This document shows positions 22,173 through 34,400 of a stretch of 64,000 bases of DNA, one piece after another; the stretch's first letter is position 1; every line of letters starts with the position of its first letter. The stretch is from NCBI GenBank assembly GCA_025024175.1, contig QCXZ01000053.1, positions 13,702,001 to 13,766,000 on the forward strand. Direction: 5' to 3'. A program made the translations under genes and the position numbers. Source of the DNA: Rhyzopertha dominica (lineage: Eukaryota > Arthropoda > Insecta > Coleoptera > Bostrichidae). The notes beneath the pieces were generated by a model that was given only the letters and a program-made list of their open reading frames with translations, did not search any database and was not told where the DNA came from.

Positions 22173-23002
22173 CAGTGGCGGGTGGTCAATAAGTGCCAAC
22201 GTGCCATGGCACCACCAGCAAAACTAGAAAAATATTTTTAACAATCAAAAATTGAATTATAATGGAACTCAAAGTGGATGAATTTGTGGGAACACCGGCA
22301 GAAATGCGGAACGCCCCCACTCATAAACGGTTACCGCTTGCGCTCGCCCTTAGCACCGGCATTAGATACAACTTCATGTTCGTGTCAGATCTAAATTGGC
22401 ACGGAATCACGTACCAACCCTACAAAAATTATCGTATATAAGTAAATATTATCGTACACATAATAAAAAAGCAGTATAATTTAATATTCTTTATTTAAAC
22501 TTACTCAGTTATAAAGGTCGAGAAGTCAGCACATGTGATGATAAAGATAACGAGCGGGAAACGTGTCAGAGAAATCAGTTTAATTTTGACATTTGACTTG
22601 ACATAGCAATCTATCAGCACAACGCAAACATTGAGTGCCTTGGGAATGCTGTCGGCTGCGAAATAATTCCTAAATGATAGTGACAATTTTAATAAGCGAG
22701 TGATTGACAATTTTGCAAGCAGAAAAGAGCGCCGAATGGATTTTGTCTATCAGGCAATATAAAAACTACATAGTGACACATAATTGACGAACGCATTGAN
22801 AATGCAGTGTAGGTTTCTAATGTGGTACCTAATGTGTTTTGGATGAAAACGTGTGATAGGAAAATGATAGGTGAGTTACGTACATGTTTTATAAACTGGA
22901 TATTTTAAACTACCATATTATAATTTATATCTTTAGTTTTATAATCGTTTGTAACATCGAATTTTTGGCACTATGTTACGATACAGTCACGAGCCGCCAC
23001 TG
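22173..23002. mobile_element. hAT non-autonomous element with 8-bp target duplication
   Basis: The left end is CAGTGGCGGGTGG and the right end is GAGCCGCCACTG, inverted copies with the CAGTGGCG core common in hAT transposons. Flanking 8-mers are GGTACAAG (22165-22172) and GGCACAAG (23003-23010), a 7 of 8 match and the duplication length expected for hAT. At 830 bp with no transposase frame it depends on another element. Its right end (AGTCACGAGCCGCCACTG) is the same as that of the hAT transposase remnant at 59146-59471, so the two belong to one family. Confidence 0.82.
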
Positions 23003-23232
23003 GGCACAAGTAAGAAAGAGATATATCGAAGTATAATTCAGAGCTGGGCAACACTTGTAACTCTTAGGAATCACGACGTGTCCATAGGTAAAGTTACAAT
23101 TTTGTATTTGGTATGCATGTCTGTTTATGTATACACATGGACTAAGTACATTTTTTTGTAGTAGAATATTGTTTAATATTTATAATTGTAATGACGATTA
23201 CACAAATACAATATGTATAGGTACCGTTTATA

Positions 23233-23680
23233 CAGGGTTTCAATAAATGATACATCCAATGCAGGCGGCGTTGATTTTTGAATTCTTTGTGCCGCCTTCT
23301 TGTAACTGCTGCCAAGCTACAATATGCACGGCGATAGTAGTGAAGGTAGCAGATCAAGTTATAGTCGCGAAATTGATGGCTTTATAAAGATTTTCCAACA
23401 ATTTACGGTTCCATTTTTCTGTGAAAGGTAAGAAATTGCAATAATTATTGGTACAGTAGACTCCACAGTCTACACCCTTGCACTGTGGAAGTTTTTTGTA
23501 GTGCAGCTAACGTTATTACCACTTAGCTTGTGAACTTTACCAGTGCGGCAGGCTAAAAACAGTCCATCACTGTACAATTATTTAACAGGCTAAAATATAT
23601 ATGTTATACGAAAAGGTGTCATCCCACTGCTTCGAAATGTGAGCTTTCTGCAACCTTAAAGTTATCGCACAAAACAACAA
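23233..23680. mobile_element. TA-target MITE, interrupted copy
   Basis: It begins with CAGGGTTTCAATAAATGATA after a TA and matches the complete copy at 57335-57679 through GCCAAGCTACAATATGCACG and CGGCGATAGTA to GCAGATCA near 23354. About 255 bp of unrelated DNA follow, then the match resumes at about 23613 with GTCATCCCACTGC, GAAATGTGAGCTTTCTG and CAACCTTAAAGTT, and fades near 23680. The right terminus is missing. Confidence 0.65.
23355..23612. mobile_element. Unidentified insertion inside the MITE copy
   Basis: About 255 bp are absent from the complete MITE at 57335-57679 and interrupt its sequence here. I see no coding frame and no convincing terminal repeats. CAGTAGACTCC occurs at about 23454 but has no inverted partner at the other edge. 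The insertion's identity is unknown. Confidence 0.4.
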
Positions 23681-25328
23681 TTTACTAATCGATTAAGAGC
23701 AAGAAATCTGCATGGAATACGAAGAAATCTGTTATGGGTGTAACGACAGGATTGTGTGCCAAGACAAAATGGTTAAGTACACTTTAGCTCCAAAATAATA
23801 TTTCAAATCGGTCTGTATGAACTATGGGTCATTTTTTGTGTAAGTATGATGGTTGTGTCGTTACTTTGTAGCGAATGGCATATCCGGACTAAATTTTGGC
23901 CAAACTATTTATTTCGATTCTAAGGAAACTTACATAAATTTGTTAGATAGCCACTTTCAGGCTGGCAGTTCAACTTGTCTATTGTTAGATGCTCGGAATA
24001 CGAGCAAGTAGACCTTTCCAGTTCTGTCGTTTTTAGCAAGGTCGTGGTCGTTATTGTTTATGACTCTTTCGTGTTCTGGGAGGCGCATATTTGAAAATTA
24101 TTTTGTTGTCACGTAAACCCATTAGATTTATATCAAACTCCTCAGTAGTTGATTCGATCGTTCACTTTTCTCATACTCGTAAAAAATTATATGTATAAGG
24201 GCAGACAACTCGGCAGGTTTTCCTGCCAAAAAGTTGATAAGGAAATGAATAGTTAGGTTAATTTGCATGTCAACGTATACCCTTAATCTCACATTTAGTG
24301 AATGCAAGAGCTGCCTAAGTCAAACTTTAAACTTTGACTAGCTTTGAGCATATTTTTGATATCTGATAATGGACCGAAAATAGGGAACCAAAATACCTTC
24401 GCGCCTAGATGGTTTGAGGGATCGGCACCTCCGATTTGACCATTCAGAACTAAAAAATCAGGTGTCAGCTTTTATACAAGCCGGAACGTAATGTACTTTT
24501 GGTTTAAGGTATACTGGACAAAGTCCGTTAGTGAGTGTTTCCACGTAAAATTGTAATTTGTGTTGAATACGTAGATCGCGTATTCGTTTTGATGTAGTTC
24601 ACATAAATATTCGGATCACTCGTGCTTACAAGTAGTACCTATTGTTGGAAATGTTGAAAGTCAATTTTGGTTCTAAATAGTAGTTTGGCCCAATTTTGCG
24701 TAATAAGTGCATTCTGAAGACTTAAAGTGCGTAAGTAGTTTTTGACAAGTTAGTTGCCTGACTCGTATACAAGTGCAAATTGTTAATTACCTGTTCAATT
24801 TCATCAAAAAGTGGTTGGGAATATTTGGTGTTCGTTGACATTGTTAATTCTGTTCACAGTTTTATTCATTTATTGTTAAATATATATTTATGGTTAAAAA
24901 GTCGTTTATCCTGCGTAAAAATAGTTTATCGTTATTCGTGTCCAAGATTTAGTTAGTGCATTTGATTAACTGTAAGTCAGACACTTTTACTAAGTTATAC
25001 TGCTATTCAATTAGACTAAATTACTAACAAGTTTCGAGGCATCCCCTGGTAAGGTAATGCCAGCCAACCACAGAGATAAGAAAAACAATTAAAGCTTGCA
25101 GTTCAAGGGCGAGAGATTTGCTCGCTGTCATCTTTGATCTGGAAACAACCGCGATAGGATTGCCAGCTGTTGTAACAATAAACGATTGAAAACCCTTTTT
25201 AACTTGATAGCGAATAGACAGATGAAGTAGTCAATGTCATTTTTATGGTAAACCCCTTGGTGGCCATAACAATCGCTGACTTGTTCTGCTGAGACTATTC
25301 TAAATATAAATCCTAAATCTTTACGTCA
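23681..25328. other. No gene seen
   Basis: About 1.6 kb of AT-rich DNA with no open frame over 60 codons and no family signature. It may include old LTR or intron-like sequence but nothing supports a call. Confidence 0.5.
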
Positions 25329-25899
25329 ACACCTTGCGAAAGATCCATGATTTGATTGGCTCTGCAGCCTGGCGTTTTCTTGGTGAAAAGGACGTATTGA
25401 ATAACCCCAATGTATGGTACAGCAACTTAAGTGATGTACCATCGGGTTGTTAAATTACTCCTTATGAACACCAGGAAGACCTAACTCCAAGACATACAGC
25501 GCAACATACCATAATGGCAGATGGCAGAGTTATTGACTGTGGCGTTCGCAACGATTATGTGATGCAAAGAGTCTTGGGTAAAATTGCTGACTACTCTGAC
25601 CAGGACATCTCTGTCGCTGTTAGTCGTTTTCTTCTGACTACTTAAGCCATACTTGCATTACACCCAAGGAAGTAATTCTGGGCAATTTGCACCAAGGGTT
25701 CAATACGAATCGTAGAAAAAACAAAAAGTCATTTGTATTAATTGCTGAGAAATTAATCAACCGTTTCTTGCAATTTGCTAAGCGTATCTCCAAAGAACCC
25801 ATAGAAGATAAATATTTTCTTCCGTAAGGGCCCATTTTAGCAGTTTGCAAAGAGAACAGGGTATTCAGTATCATTGAAATTGCTTTATTTTTGAGATAA
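25329..25899 (+). pseudogene. Coding-like degenerate stretch of unknown family
   Basis: One frame reads NTLRKIHDLIGSAAWRFLGE, then KDVLNNPNVWYSNLSDVPSG, a TAA, ITPYEHQEDLTPRHTAQHT, and IMADGRVIDCGVRNDYVMQR through to VSRFLLTT-stop. After a frameshift near 25672 a second frame reads VILGNLHQGFN, then FVLIAEKLINRFLQFAKRIS, KEPIEDKYFLP, stop, and GPILAVCKENRVFSIIEIAL. The composition looks like real, decayed protein sequence rather than chance. I do not recognise the family. The minus-strand open frame over the same place (25638-25874) looks like a shadow. Confidence 0.4.
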
Positions 25900-25982
25900 A
25901 AGTAAAATTTGTCAGTAAAAATAGAAGTAAATCTGTAGAAACAATATCGCTATCCTTACCTCTTAACATGTATAACACTATA

Positions 25983-27194
25983 CAGGATGTTTCACGAATG
26001 ATAATGACCCTGGCGAAATTAAAAATGCAACCCAAAATACATTTGCAGAGGTATAATATACCTTCAATGTTATATTATAACATTGATAATTGTTCATCGT
26101 TCATCGATGGACCTACATGCATCACGTATTTTATTTTCTAAATGTTCTACACTTCCAATTGGTGTTTTGTATACTTGCTCTTTTACCAATCCATAAAGAA
26201 AAAATCCATAGGAGTAAGGTCCGGGCTTCTCGGTGGTCAAGGATTAATTGAACCTCTTCCTATACATCGGTTAGGCAAAACCAAATCAAGATGATTTTGC
26301 ACTATTCTATGATAATGCGCAGGTGCACCATCTTGTTGGAACCATAGATCTTGTCTTACTTGTAAATTTAGATTTTGGAGAAGTACCGGTACTGTTTCTT
26401 AAAAAATTTAGACAAGTATTGCTGTTTAAACTATTGCGAAAAAAATAAGGGCCAACAATTTGATTCCCCAATATTCCGCACCAGACATTCGTCCAGTAGA
26501 TAGTTTGAAAATGTCCTCGAATCCAACGTGGATTGCTTGCTCATGTTATGTTTGTTAACTCCACTATTAATAGAAAATCTTGCTTCATCTGAGAAACAAA
26601 TGTCATAAAACTCACATTCAAATTTTGGTGTTCCCAAAAAAAGTTACAAAAAGCCAGTCTTTTAGGATAATCTGTCTCCTTTAAGGCCTGAACCAATTGC
26701 AAGTGATAGGGATGAAATTAATTGCCTTTAATTATTCGGCGTACTGAAGACAGACTAATACCGGTTGCTCTTGAGACTACCCTTTGACTAATATGAGGAT
26801 TTTCGTCGATCATTTCCAATACTCTAATTTCATTGTTAGGGCCTGTTGCTGTTCTTTCTCTTGACTTTTTCAGTGGATGTCAGTTTGTCCTTAAAGTTAA
26901 TTCAAGTCTGTTGAAAATTGAATCGGCAGGAGCTCTTCTATTTGGAAAACGTCTGTATAAACGGGCAGCAGCAGAAGCATTTCATTACATTCACCATAAA
27001 TCAAAATCATATCTGTTTTTTCATCATTTGAATATATTTTGACTTTTAATAAATACAGTGACAGGAACCATAGCGCATAGCCGTCATGGATTCCCAATAT
27101 ACCATTATGTAAAATAACCACATTGGCTATGAGAATGTATTTTGGGTTGCATTTTTAATTTTGTCAGGGTCATTATCATTCGTGAAACATCCTG
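25983..27194 (-). mobile_element. Tc1/mariner-superfamily element with about 62-bp inverted repeats
   Basis: The left end begins CAGGATGTTTCACGAATGAT and the right end, reverse complemented, begins identically. The match continues for about 62 bases with a few differences, through AAAAATGCAACCCAAAATAC. TA flanks both ends (25981-25982 and 27195-27196), the target used by this superfamily. The body carries a broken transposase on the minus strand. Confidence 0.85.
26100..26900 (-). pseudogene. Tc1/mariner-type transposase, heavily broken
   Basis: Read on the minus strand through frameshifts: IRVLEMIDENPHISQRVVSR, then ATGISLSSVRRIIKGN, FHPYHLQLVQALKETDYPKR and LAFCN, the helix-turn-helix region and the start of the catalytic core. 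ICFSDEARFSINSGVNKHN follows (first catalytic D at SDEA), then IVGPYFFRN in another frame. The C-terminal part reads FFLYGLVKEQVYKTP, then SVEHLENKIRDACRSIDER. The order matches DDE_3-type insect transposases. The central catalytic Asp block (HDGAPAH in relatives) is eroded, so it is dead. It lies between the inverted repeats at 25983 and 27194. Confidence 0.78.
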
Positions 27195-27196
27195 TA

Positions 27197-29250
27197 TTGT
27201 AATATATACAACTATAAGATACTGCAGCTCAAAAATGCTCCTTTTACCGAAATAATTAATTACATGCGAAATACACTTTAATACATTTATGTACACGTTG
27301 ATCACTTCTGATGTGCAGTTCTAATATCTTTAGTTTTTAAGATATTAGTAATCCAAACATCAATATCAATGTACCGAAGAGATTTTATCTACACAAACAG
27401 CTGGATATTTTATGACTAATCATTTATGGATCACCCCATTTCTACAACGTATATTTGCAGTCATTCATTGAAGAAATGATCAGATGTTACTTCTTGTGAA
27501 TAAGGAAACATATTTAACTCCATTTCTGCCTTTTCCAACCGTCAAGAATACAGATGTTTATCGACTCCTTTCTTTATGAAAGCCTTTAAAACAGCTATAA
27601 AGAAGGGGCACAAAAGGGTTGTTGAAGCTACCCTAACCTCTTGATGGTCTTTGCTACACAGTCCTCAATGCTTGTAAATCAGATTCATCTCGTAAAGACC
27701 CTTACCAAATTGAATACTTCGTCCGATGTATACGGCAAAGCAGTGGCGTCACAAGGCTACTTGAGTATCGTCATTTGAATTATTCGCGATTTAATATCTT
27801 TCCGCCAGGGATATCTAAAGGGCACCGTAGGAAACTTAAGATTAACTAGAAGCATATAATGAGTTGAATATTAATTTTAAGGTAGGTACATGCGAGAATG
27901 TTTAAACTTGGATAAACTCTTGTTTTTGATATTCTCACCTTAAAAATTGCTGTCAAAAATTTGTTTGTGCAACTACACCATATATCTGGCTATGATTTCG
28001 TTCTGATTTTATAGATAACCAAATTCTCTTTGACAACGCCGCCTCTGTGAAGGAAGGAATTCATTAAGAACAGAGTAAACAAACCTGGACTAGAGGGAGA
28101 CAAATAATAGGACTCTCCCGTGTTTCACCTTCGTCGTACTACTGTTCGTTATGTCGAACCGAGTTTGTTTAATTTTCGCGTTCCACGTCTGACCCTCTGA
28201 ACTGAACTTATTAAAAGTTGCCATGAAAAAAAAAACGCGGTAAGAAACTGAACGTTTTCAAGTACTTCTTTTCTAAAAGAAGGAAGCTTTTACGTGAATG
28301 CCCCTTAAAACTGTATGATGATCAGGATTAAATGTTATTCTGTAAATCACTATGTAGAGTGTGAATTAGTGACTAACAGCTAATAAAGATACAACTGCTT
28401 ATAAGAAGCTAAAAGCACAATACACTTTAAATAGTAGTCATACTCGTACAAGTACAAAAAATGAAAGTGGTAAAAAGGGTTTGCATAAAGCTGCATCGTT
28501 AATAGTTAACAGCGTAATATAGCAATTGTTTTAGGCAAAATACCCCAAATATTCCTTTGATAAAGGTTCAATTGCTGGCTTAGTAATACCGTCAAACAAA
28601 GAATATATTACAAGCTTATTTGTATTCGAGTATAATTCTAAATTAATTTTATTGTAAACGTAAGCATCAGCATTTTTATGTTCGCTGCACTTTCTGTGAA
28701 CGGCGGATTGAACACTAGTTCAGCAGTTTAGGCGTCGCACTATATAGGTGACGTATGCCCTTACTCTAGTATAAATAGTGCAAGTAATAAATCATTAATC
28801 AGTGTAATACTCGAAATCCCTCGGTATGAGTTGACCCTTTAACAACAATGTAAGTTCTGACAACCTTTGCTCCAATACTTTTGTATTTTAAAATGTATTA
28901 TTACTTATGTTATGTAACATTGTCTTTTTACATTTATTTTACATTGTAAATATAAATTGTTTTGTTAAAACGACCTTTGTGCTTATAAACCTATTTTGCA
29001 ATATCTATTCTTATTATTATTTAAGCATTTGTTAGCAATTTATTAACTAATCGAAAATAAGTTATGTTTTTTCAACTCATTAGACGGAGATGCCGACTTG
29101 CCAACCAACTCAGGCAGACCACTCTGAGTACCAATTCGTACAAGTAATGTAAATATGAAGTAAAGCACACTGCCACGGACTAACACAGCTACTAATGTCT
29201 ACTAGTGAAAAAACAGCTGAGGTTCAAGGGTTAGATGATCAAATGCAATG
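27197..29250. other. No gene seen
   Basis: About 2 kb of AT-rich DNA. CAGTGGCGTCACAAGG at about 27746 resembles a hAT left end, but I find no inverted partner or coding remnant, so no element is called. Confidence 0.45.
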
Positions 29251-29261
29251 CCCATTCTAAT

Positions 29262-29286
29262 GGTCAGGTCAGGTCAGGTCAGGTCA
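29262..29286 (+). repeat. Short tandem repeat (GGTCA)5
   Basis: Five uninterrupted copies of GGTCA follow CTAAT. This is a simple pentanucleotide repeat. Confidence 0.9.
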
Positions 29287-29496
29287 ATCTATCTGGCTCT
29301 TCAATTACTGGTAAATCTCTAGTGCTCAGAACAGAACAATAATTCATTAAAATGCATGTCTATGCTGCGCTGTCTACACCTCAACCAACTGCAGATAGAT
29401 CTATTTCGCCGTCATTACAGCTCATCAGTGCAGTTTAGGTCTAGTATAGACAGCACGGCATAGAACTGGTTTTGCTTATATACCAAAGCAATGGTA

Positions 29497-29593
29497 TGAT
29501 GAAAGTAAGAAATTAGGATGGCAATGCCATCTGTCAGCATTGCACTGACATGATGACAGATGGCATTGCCATCCTAATTTATTACTTTCATCA
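29497..29593. repeat. Near-perfect hairpin, 40-bp arms and 17-base loop
   Basis: The left arm (29497-29536) begins TGATGAAAGTAAG and ends GCCATCTGTCA. The right arm (29554-29593) is its reverse complement with a single mismatch (G versus T). The loop is GCATTGCACTGACATGA. A weaker relative sits at 46699-46752, sharing CACTGACATGATGACA in reverse complement and the ATGGCA..GCCAT arms. It could be a very small palindromic mobile unit or an RNA hairpin such as an hpRNA or miRNA-like precursor; sequence alone cannot decide. Confidence 0.85.
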
Positions 29594-32500
29594 GAACAAT
29601 AATTCTTTTGGCTTTCTACTAATAAGGATGTAATGAGATTGGTTTAAATTTATTTTTCTTGCGAACCTTCTAAGTACTCTAGCGTACCCGCCATCACAAA
29701 GACCATTTTACAATTACACACAAGCATTTCTCTCACGTTCATTCCTATGTCGCCGATCTACTAAGCTTTTGCGAAGGATATGGCCATATCCATCCTATAA
29801 TCGATAAAATTTGTGGACTTTATTACAACCAAAGGGTTGGAGAAGATTCAATACAATACACCGAAAAGTCTAGTAATCGATTTCAAATTTAAAATAGACC
29901 GTCTCCAAAATAAAATTTCGATCTAACTTTCTTTTAAACAAAAAATGTATCGCTATTGTAGATATAAATTGACAAGAATGCAAAGACGGTATCTCCCATC
30001 TCTTGATTGACAGAGCATAAACTTTCTGAAAAGTGTTCCTACTGCAGTACGATAAAATAAAATCACCCACACACTAGAAGTACCTTATTCCAGATACTCC
30101 GAAAGTCTAATGTTTCTAAAATTCCACAAAAAAAATAAATATTCTACAACGACCGATCTTCGGCGCATTCTGAGTTTTATTAGAAAATCAAAGGACTTTA
30201 TCAATTATTATCGAAATACACTAATCTTTTAAGGAAAATAGTGATGAACCACCAGCGATGTGTAAGAGTAAACAAGGTTCATGTGGGCAACACAATTGCC
30301 GTGCCACTCACGCGTCTATAGTGCAGACTTAATGAAAGCAGGAGTACTTATATGTGAAAATGTTACGTTATTAAAATATCTTAGTGCGATTATTGCGACT
30401 GCTGTTTATTTTTAATTATCAATATCGAGTTTAGGGTAGGATTACCGTTTGGCTCCAAAAGCCTTCACGTTTATTTTTTTTAAATATCAGGTACGTACAT
30501 CAAAAATGTTGATAATGAAAAGAACGCAGATCAGCTTCTAAATATTAGCCTCTGTAAATGTTTTTTGTTATTAAAGATTGAATAAATACAAGTAGTTGAC
30601 AACATTGCGACACGTTGGTAGACTGAATTTTTTTTTAATAAGCAACATAACTAACGTGGATGGTAAAATATAAAGAATTTTCTTTTGATCTTCTTGTCCT
30701 AAAAGCTCTTTGGCAGCTTTAAACATAGAGGGCTTTATTAGAATTTTACCGATTGTGTGTGCTTCTTTAGATTAAGCAATCATTTTGAAATTTTAAAAGC
30801 CTATGTTTTTCAGATATTGCATAACGTGTCCCGCTGGTTTTAAATATCCAAACTTCACTTGTTTTTAGATTTATTACATTGCCTTCAAAGAATTCTCGCA
30901 GACGACCATTGAGGTCTAGTCTCACTGTTTAATTCTATTGAAATAAAGCACCAATTTTATATAATCGCAGTCAAATCTAGTTTCGTTTTTCTGAAAACAG
31001 ATTTTTTTAACATAAAATAAACAGGAGATTTAGGAATGCTCTAATTTTAGTCAATTGTACCTTATTATACATATCTTCATAAATAACACTAATAAGGCAT
31101 TTTGGCAATCTATGGAATTTAAATTTGAAAATGTGCTACACGGCACATTGAGTTTTATGTCGTTGCTTTATTGGGGTTGTAGTCTATATTTCTCTATTGC
31201 AAAGTTTGGATCTACATAAAAAATAGTGTACCCGTGTTTCTTACCTTCTCTAATTCCTTAGTTAAGGTTCAAAAATAATAAAATTTAACGTTGGGATCTG
31301 TGACGTCATGATTCCCGGTCGCAAATGTTCGATGTGGCTATTAAACGTGTTAACAGCGCGTAAAATGAAGGCATTAAAACATTACAAATATTTTTTTATA
31401 GCAAGCACCTTTTTTCATTGGGCCCAAGGCCTCATCTATGTTATACTTCGAAATGCGGTCAAGGGCTATAATCCCATTTAGTACCTATTACCTAGTATAC
31501 TTTCTGTATCTACTCGCGGACCACATCAGGTGCTTTGAGGAACTAAAGGTCCATGGACCACCGTCACCGGTAAGAACTATACTGTTCTAAACTAAACAAT
31601 AGTTTATTGAGCCTATTGAGTTCCACAGAGATGTTGTCTGCAAGGGCAAACAAAATTAACAAAATTTTAGTACGTGATATATCAATACTTTATTTTCGCC
31701 ATACTTTGGTGAGTGTTCGGTCACCAGTATTTTATTTATTCAATATTTCCGTATAGTTATAACAATTAAAATTTTCGGTGATATTTAACGTTAGGGGTGC
31801 AATACGTCATCAATTAACATCGTTGTTCTACATTATAGTTAGTTGCCATCTTGTAGGCGTATTTTCTGCCCATTTCTTGCGGCGCATTTTTCTCTAAATT
31901 CCATTTTTATCGGGCGGAAAATACTTCACTTTCGATCGCACATGCAGAGGTAAACAGTCACTTGAAATTTTGGTCTAATTTAACATATCGGCTTAGCCGG
32001 AATAATTCGGGTGATCCGATTTTCAGTAAGTGCTCGATTTTTGATTAGTGTGAATACATTTGGATTCTTTTGGAGCGCTTATCTAACCGCTTAGCGGGAT
32101 TATATCACCTCGCGACTACATGTGCATAGTTTTTCACCAACTACCCTCGATCATCCGGTAAAGAAAAGGCCTTTTCTTTGAACCACCGTTTTACTTGCAT
32201 ACGGATTGTGAGGCGATTGCATCACCTTAGCAAATTGAACAGTTTCTTTTGGATATTTCTTCGCCGTGATCATCCATTGTTTCCGGAGGAGATTGTTGGG
32301 GTTCATACGTCATTACTGGAGGAAATTGTGGCTGGATTGCCTCTGGACTTGGCTGATGTGAAATCAAGTCGTATAGAAGACGCGTACACGGGCACCACCA
32401 GGGCTTCCTGCTAGATTAAGTGATAAGTAGGTACCTACAGTATAAGACATTTACCGCAGAGAAGTACATAATACATCTGTGCCGCGTTGAATCTTATTAC

Positions 32501-33839
32501 AAAAGCGGCTAGCAGTCATTTTGTTATTCCTTATCGCTCTTTTTAGCCGGTGCTAGTGCTGGACAAGTTTATATTCCGTATATTGTGAGTCATACACGAA
32601 ATAATCTTACTCACTACAACACGACTGATATCCATCAACTAATTTTGTATTGTATGTTACGGATCGTAGTTTCTTTGAATTTATCTTCTCTTAAATATTG
32701 CTACTTTAATGTTTTTCTTGTTTGAGTTTATTTACTACATTAACTTAGTGTAGCCTTAATTTACAGTGTTGCTATACTTATTCGTACAAATCATTCATCT
32801 TTTTTTTGGAGTGATTGCAGTTTCTTTTAATTATAAAGCATACCTAATATTGGTTAATCAAATACGTAAAGAATTTAACCATAATTGAATGATTAGTGGT
32901 TCTTAATTGTTGAACGTTGTTTTAGAATTAATTTGAAGTGTATTTATGTTGTGTAAGGGAGTGATTGCGCAATCAAACCTAAGTTTCGTCTTTACATTGA
33001 ATTGTTAATGAATATCGATTCTAAAGATAGCTACATTTTATTCTGGTTTCGGTTTAGAGTTTATTGCAACTTATTATATTGCATTACATTGGCTATGAAT
33101 TTATTTTAATAAACAAAGAGTTCTAAGGTATTCCGGGTTTTCTTTTCGTTAATGCATTGTAATTTCAGTGATCAAAACATGATTATCTTTGCCTTAAAAT
33201 TTGCTTTGTGACAGTCGGAAGCAAATAATACGTTGAGTGCGGGGTAGGACTGTCTGGCGCCCATTTATACATAATTTTCCTTTAAGATAATTTAGTATTT
33301 CTCTTCAATTTGTTTACTCACCCCTAACTCCTCTGAGTTAGCCGACGCACTCTTATTCTTGTTACCTATGCGGTAAGTGTTTTGATCATTTGGTTTACTA
33401 GTGTCGTTTAGAAACGTAACATAGCTGATTTTTATTATTAAAAACCAATTGATAGAAAATAGAAAAATAAATTGCTAAAAGCGTTACTCGCACAAAATTA
33501 AAGGTAACAAAGTGAGTTTGAAATTCGGCTCTTAAAAAAAGTGTGATTCCTTTAGATAAAGTACCTAACAACCCGAAAGAACAAGATGATTACAGAACTT
33601 AATCACCAAAAATTAAAGAACTTGAGGTGGAGCCAAGCTGTAAAAATGATAAATTAAAAGTTAGATAAAGCCAGTGAATGTAACTACAAATAAAAGCTAA
33701 CCTGTTTGCTTTACCAGACACAACTAAAGTGTAGTGTTTGTAGCAGATTACTGTCTTCTAGTATCTCCACTATTCCCATTTTTATGCAAACTGAACACGT
33801 ACCAATTTGTATCCCTGTAATAAGTGGAGAGATCGTGGA
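29594..33839. other. No gene seen in about 4.2 kb
   Basis: AT-rich, with scattered short frames. The longest, 32178-32414 plus (78 codons), has no recognisable motif. The surrounding 31860-32420 is somewhat GC-richer and could be an old TE or regulatory segment. TGGCGCCC at 33255-33262 resembles a retroelement primer-binding core, but without LTRs or a coding region I do not call one. Confidence 0.45.
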
Positions 33840-34400
33840 TTTGCACAAAGCTCGCGGTCGACTTTGACGTCTCATTTACGCTGCAACAAAAGTAAAAATG
33901 GCGGCTTCCGGAGCAACTTCGTGCTTATTGCAAGGCTAAACAAGCTGTAAATAAAAACAATTCCCTTTGTTGGTAGGAGTGTAAACGAGCAGAGTTTCTT
34001 ATCGCTCGATTTTTAACGCTACAGCCCTTTTTTATCCAGTTGCATTTGCATTGTTCGCCGTCGTAATGGCAGAAAAGGAAACAAAGGCGGACCGATGCCT
34101 CACGCGAAGAATTAAGAAAGTTGCGCTAAAACGGCGTTCTGCAAACAGCTTTTGCATTTAAATGTTCCTCTAGGATAACGGATATCCAACGTGCGTCCCG
34201 TTACCTAATGTTTTGCATTTTAAGCGCTCGGCCACTTCGGGGGTAATTGGCCCCTTTTCAAATAAACGTCGGTTAATTGCCGTGGAGGGGCGATAGCCAA
34301 CACCAGGAAAAAATGAACGAGAAGGCTTATGCNAATTTCGCGGTAAGCCGAAATTGATGAGATAGGGAAACAATTAANTTCGGAATCCAACCGGCGAGAT
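33840..34400. other. GC-rich island without TE signature
   Basis: CpG-containing sequence (CGCGGTCGACTTTGACGTC, GGCGGCTTCCGGAGC, CGTCGTAATGGCAG, CTAAAACGGCGTTCTGC) in an AT-rich background. A minus-strand frame of 67 codons (34170-34373) has no known domain. It contains TGACGTC, a CRE-like octamer core, but one occurrence is weak evidence. Confidence 0.4.

Noticed and set aside
27746..27762. CAGTGGCGTCACAAGG as a hAT terminus
   Set aside because: No inverted partner or 8-bp duplication was found.
33255..33262. TGGCGCCC as a retrotransposon primer-binding site
   Set aside because: Only eight or nine bases fit, no LTR boundary is visible, and no gag frame follows.
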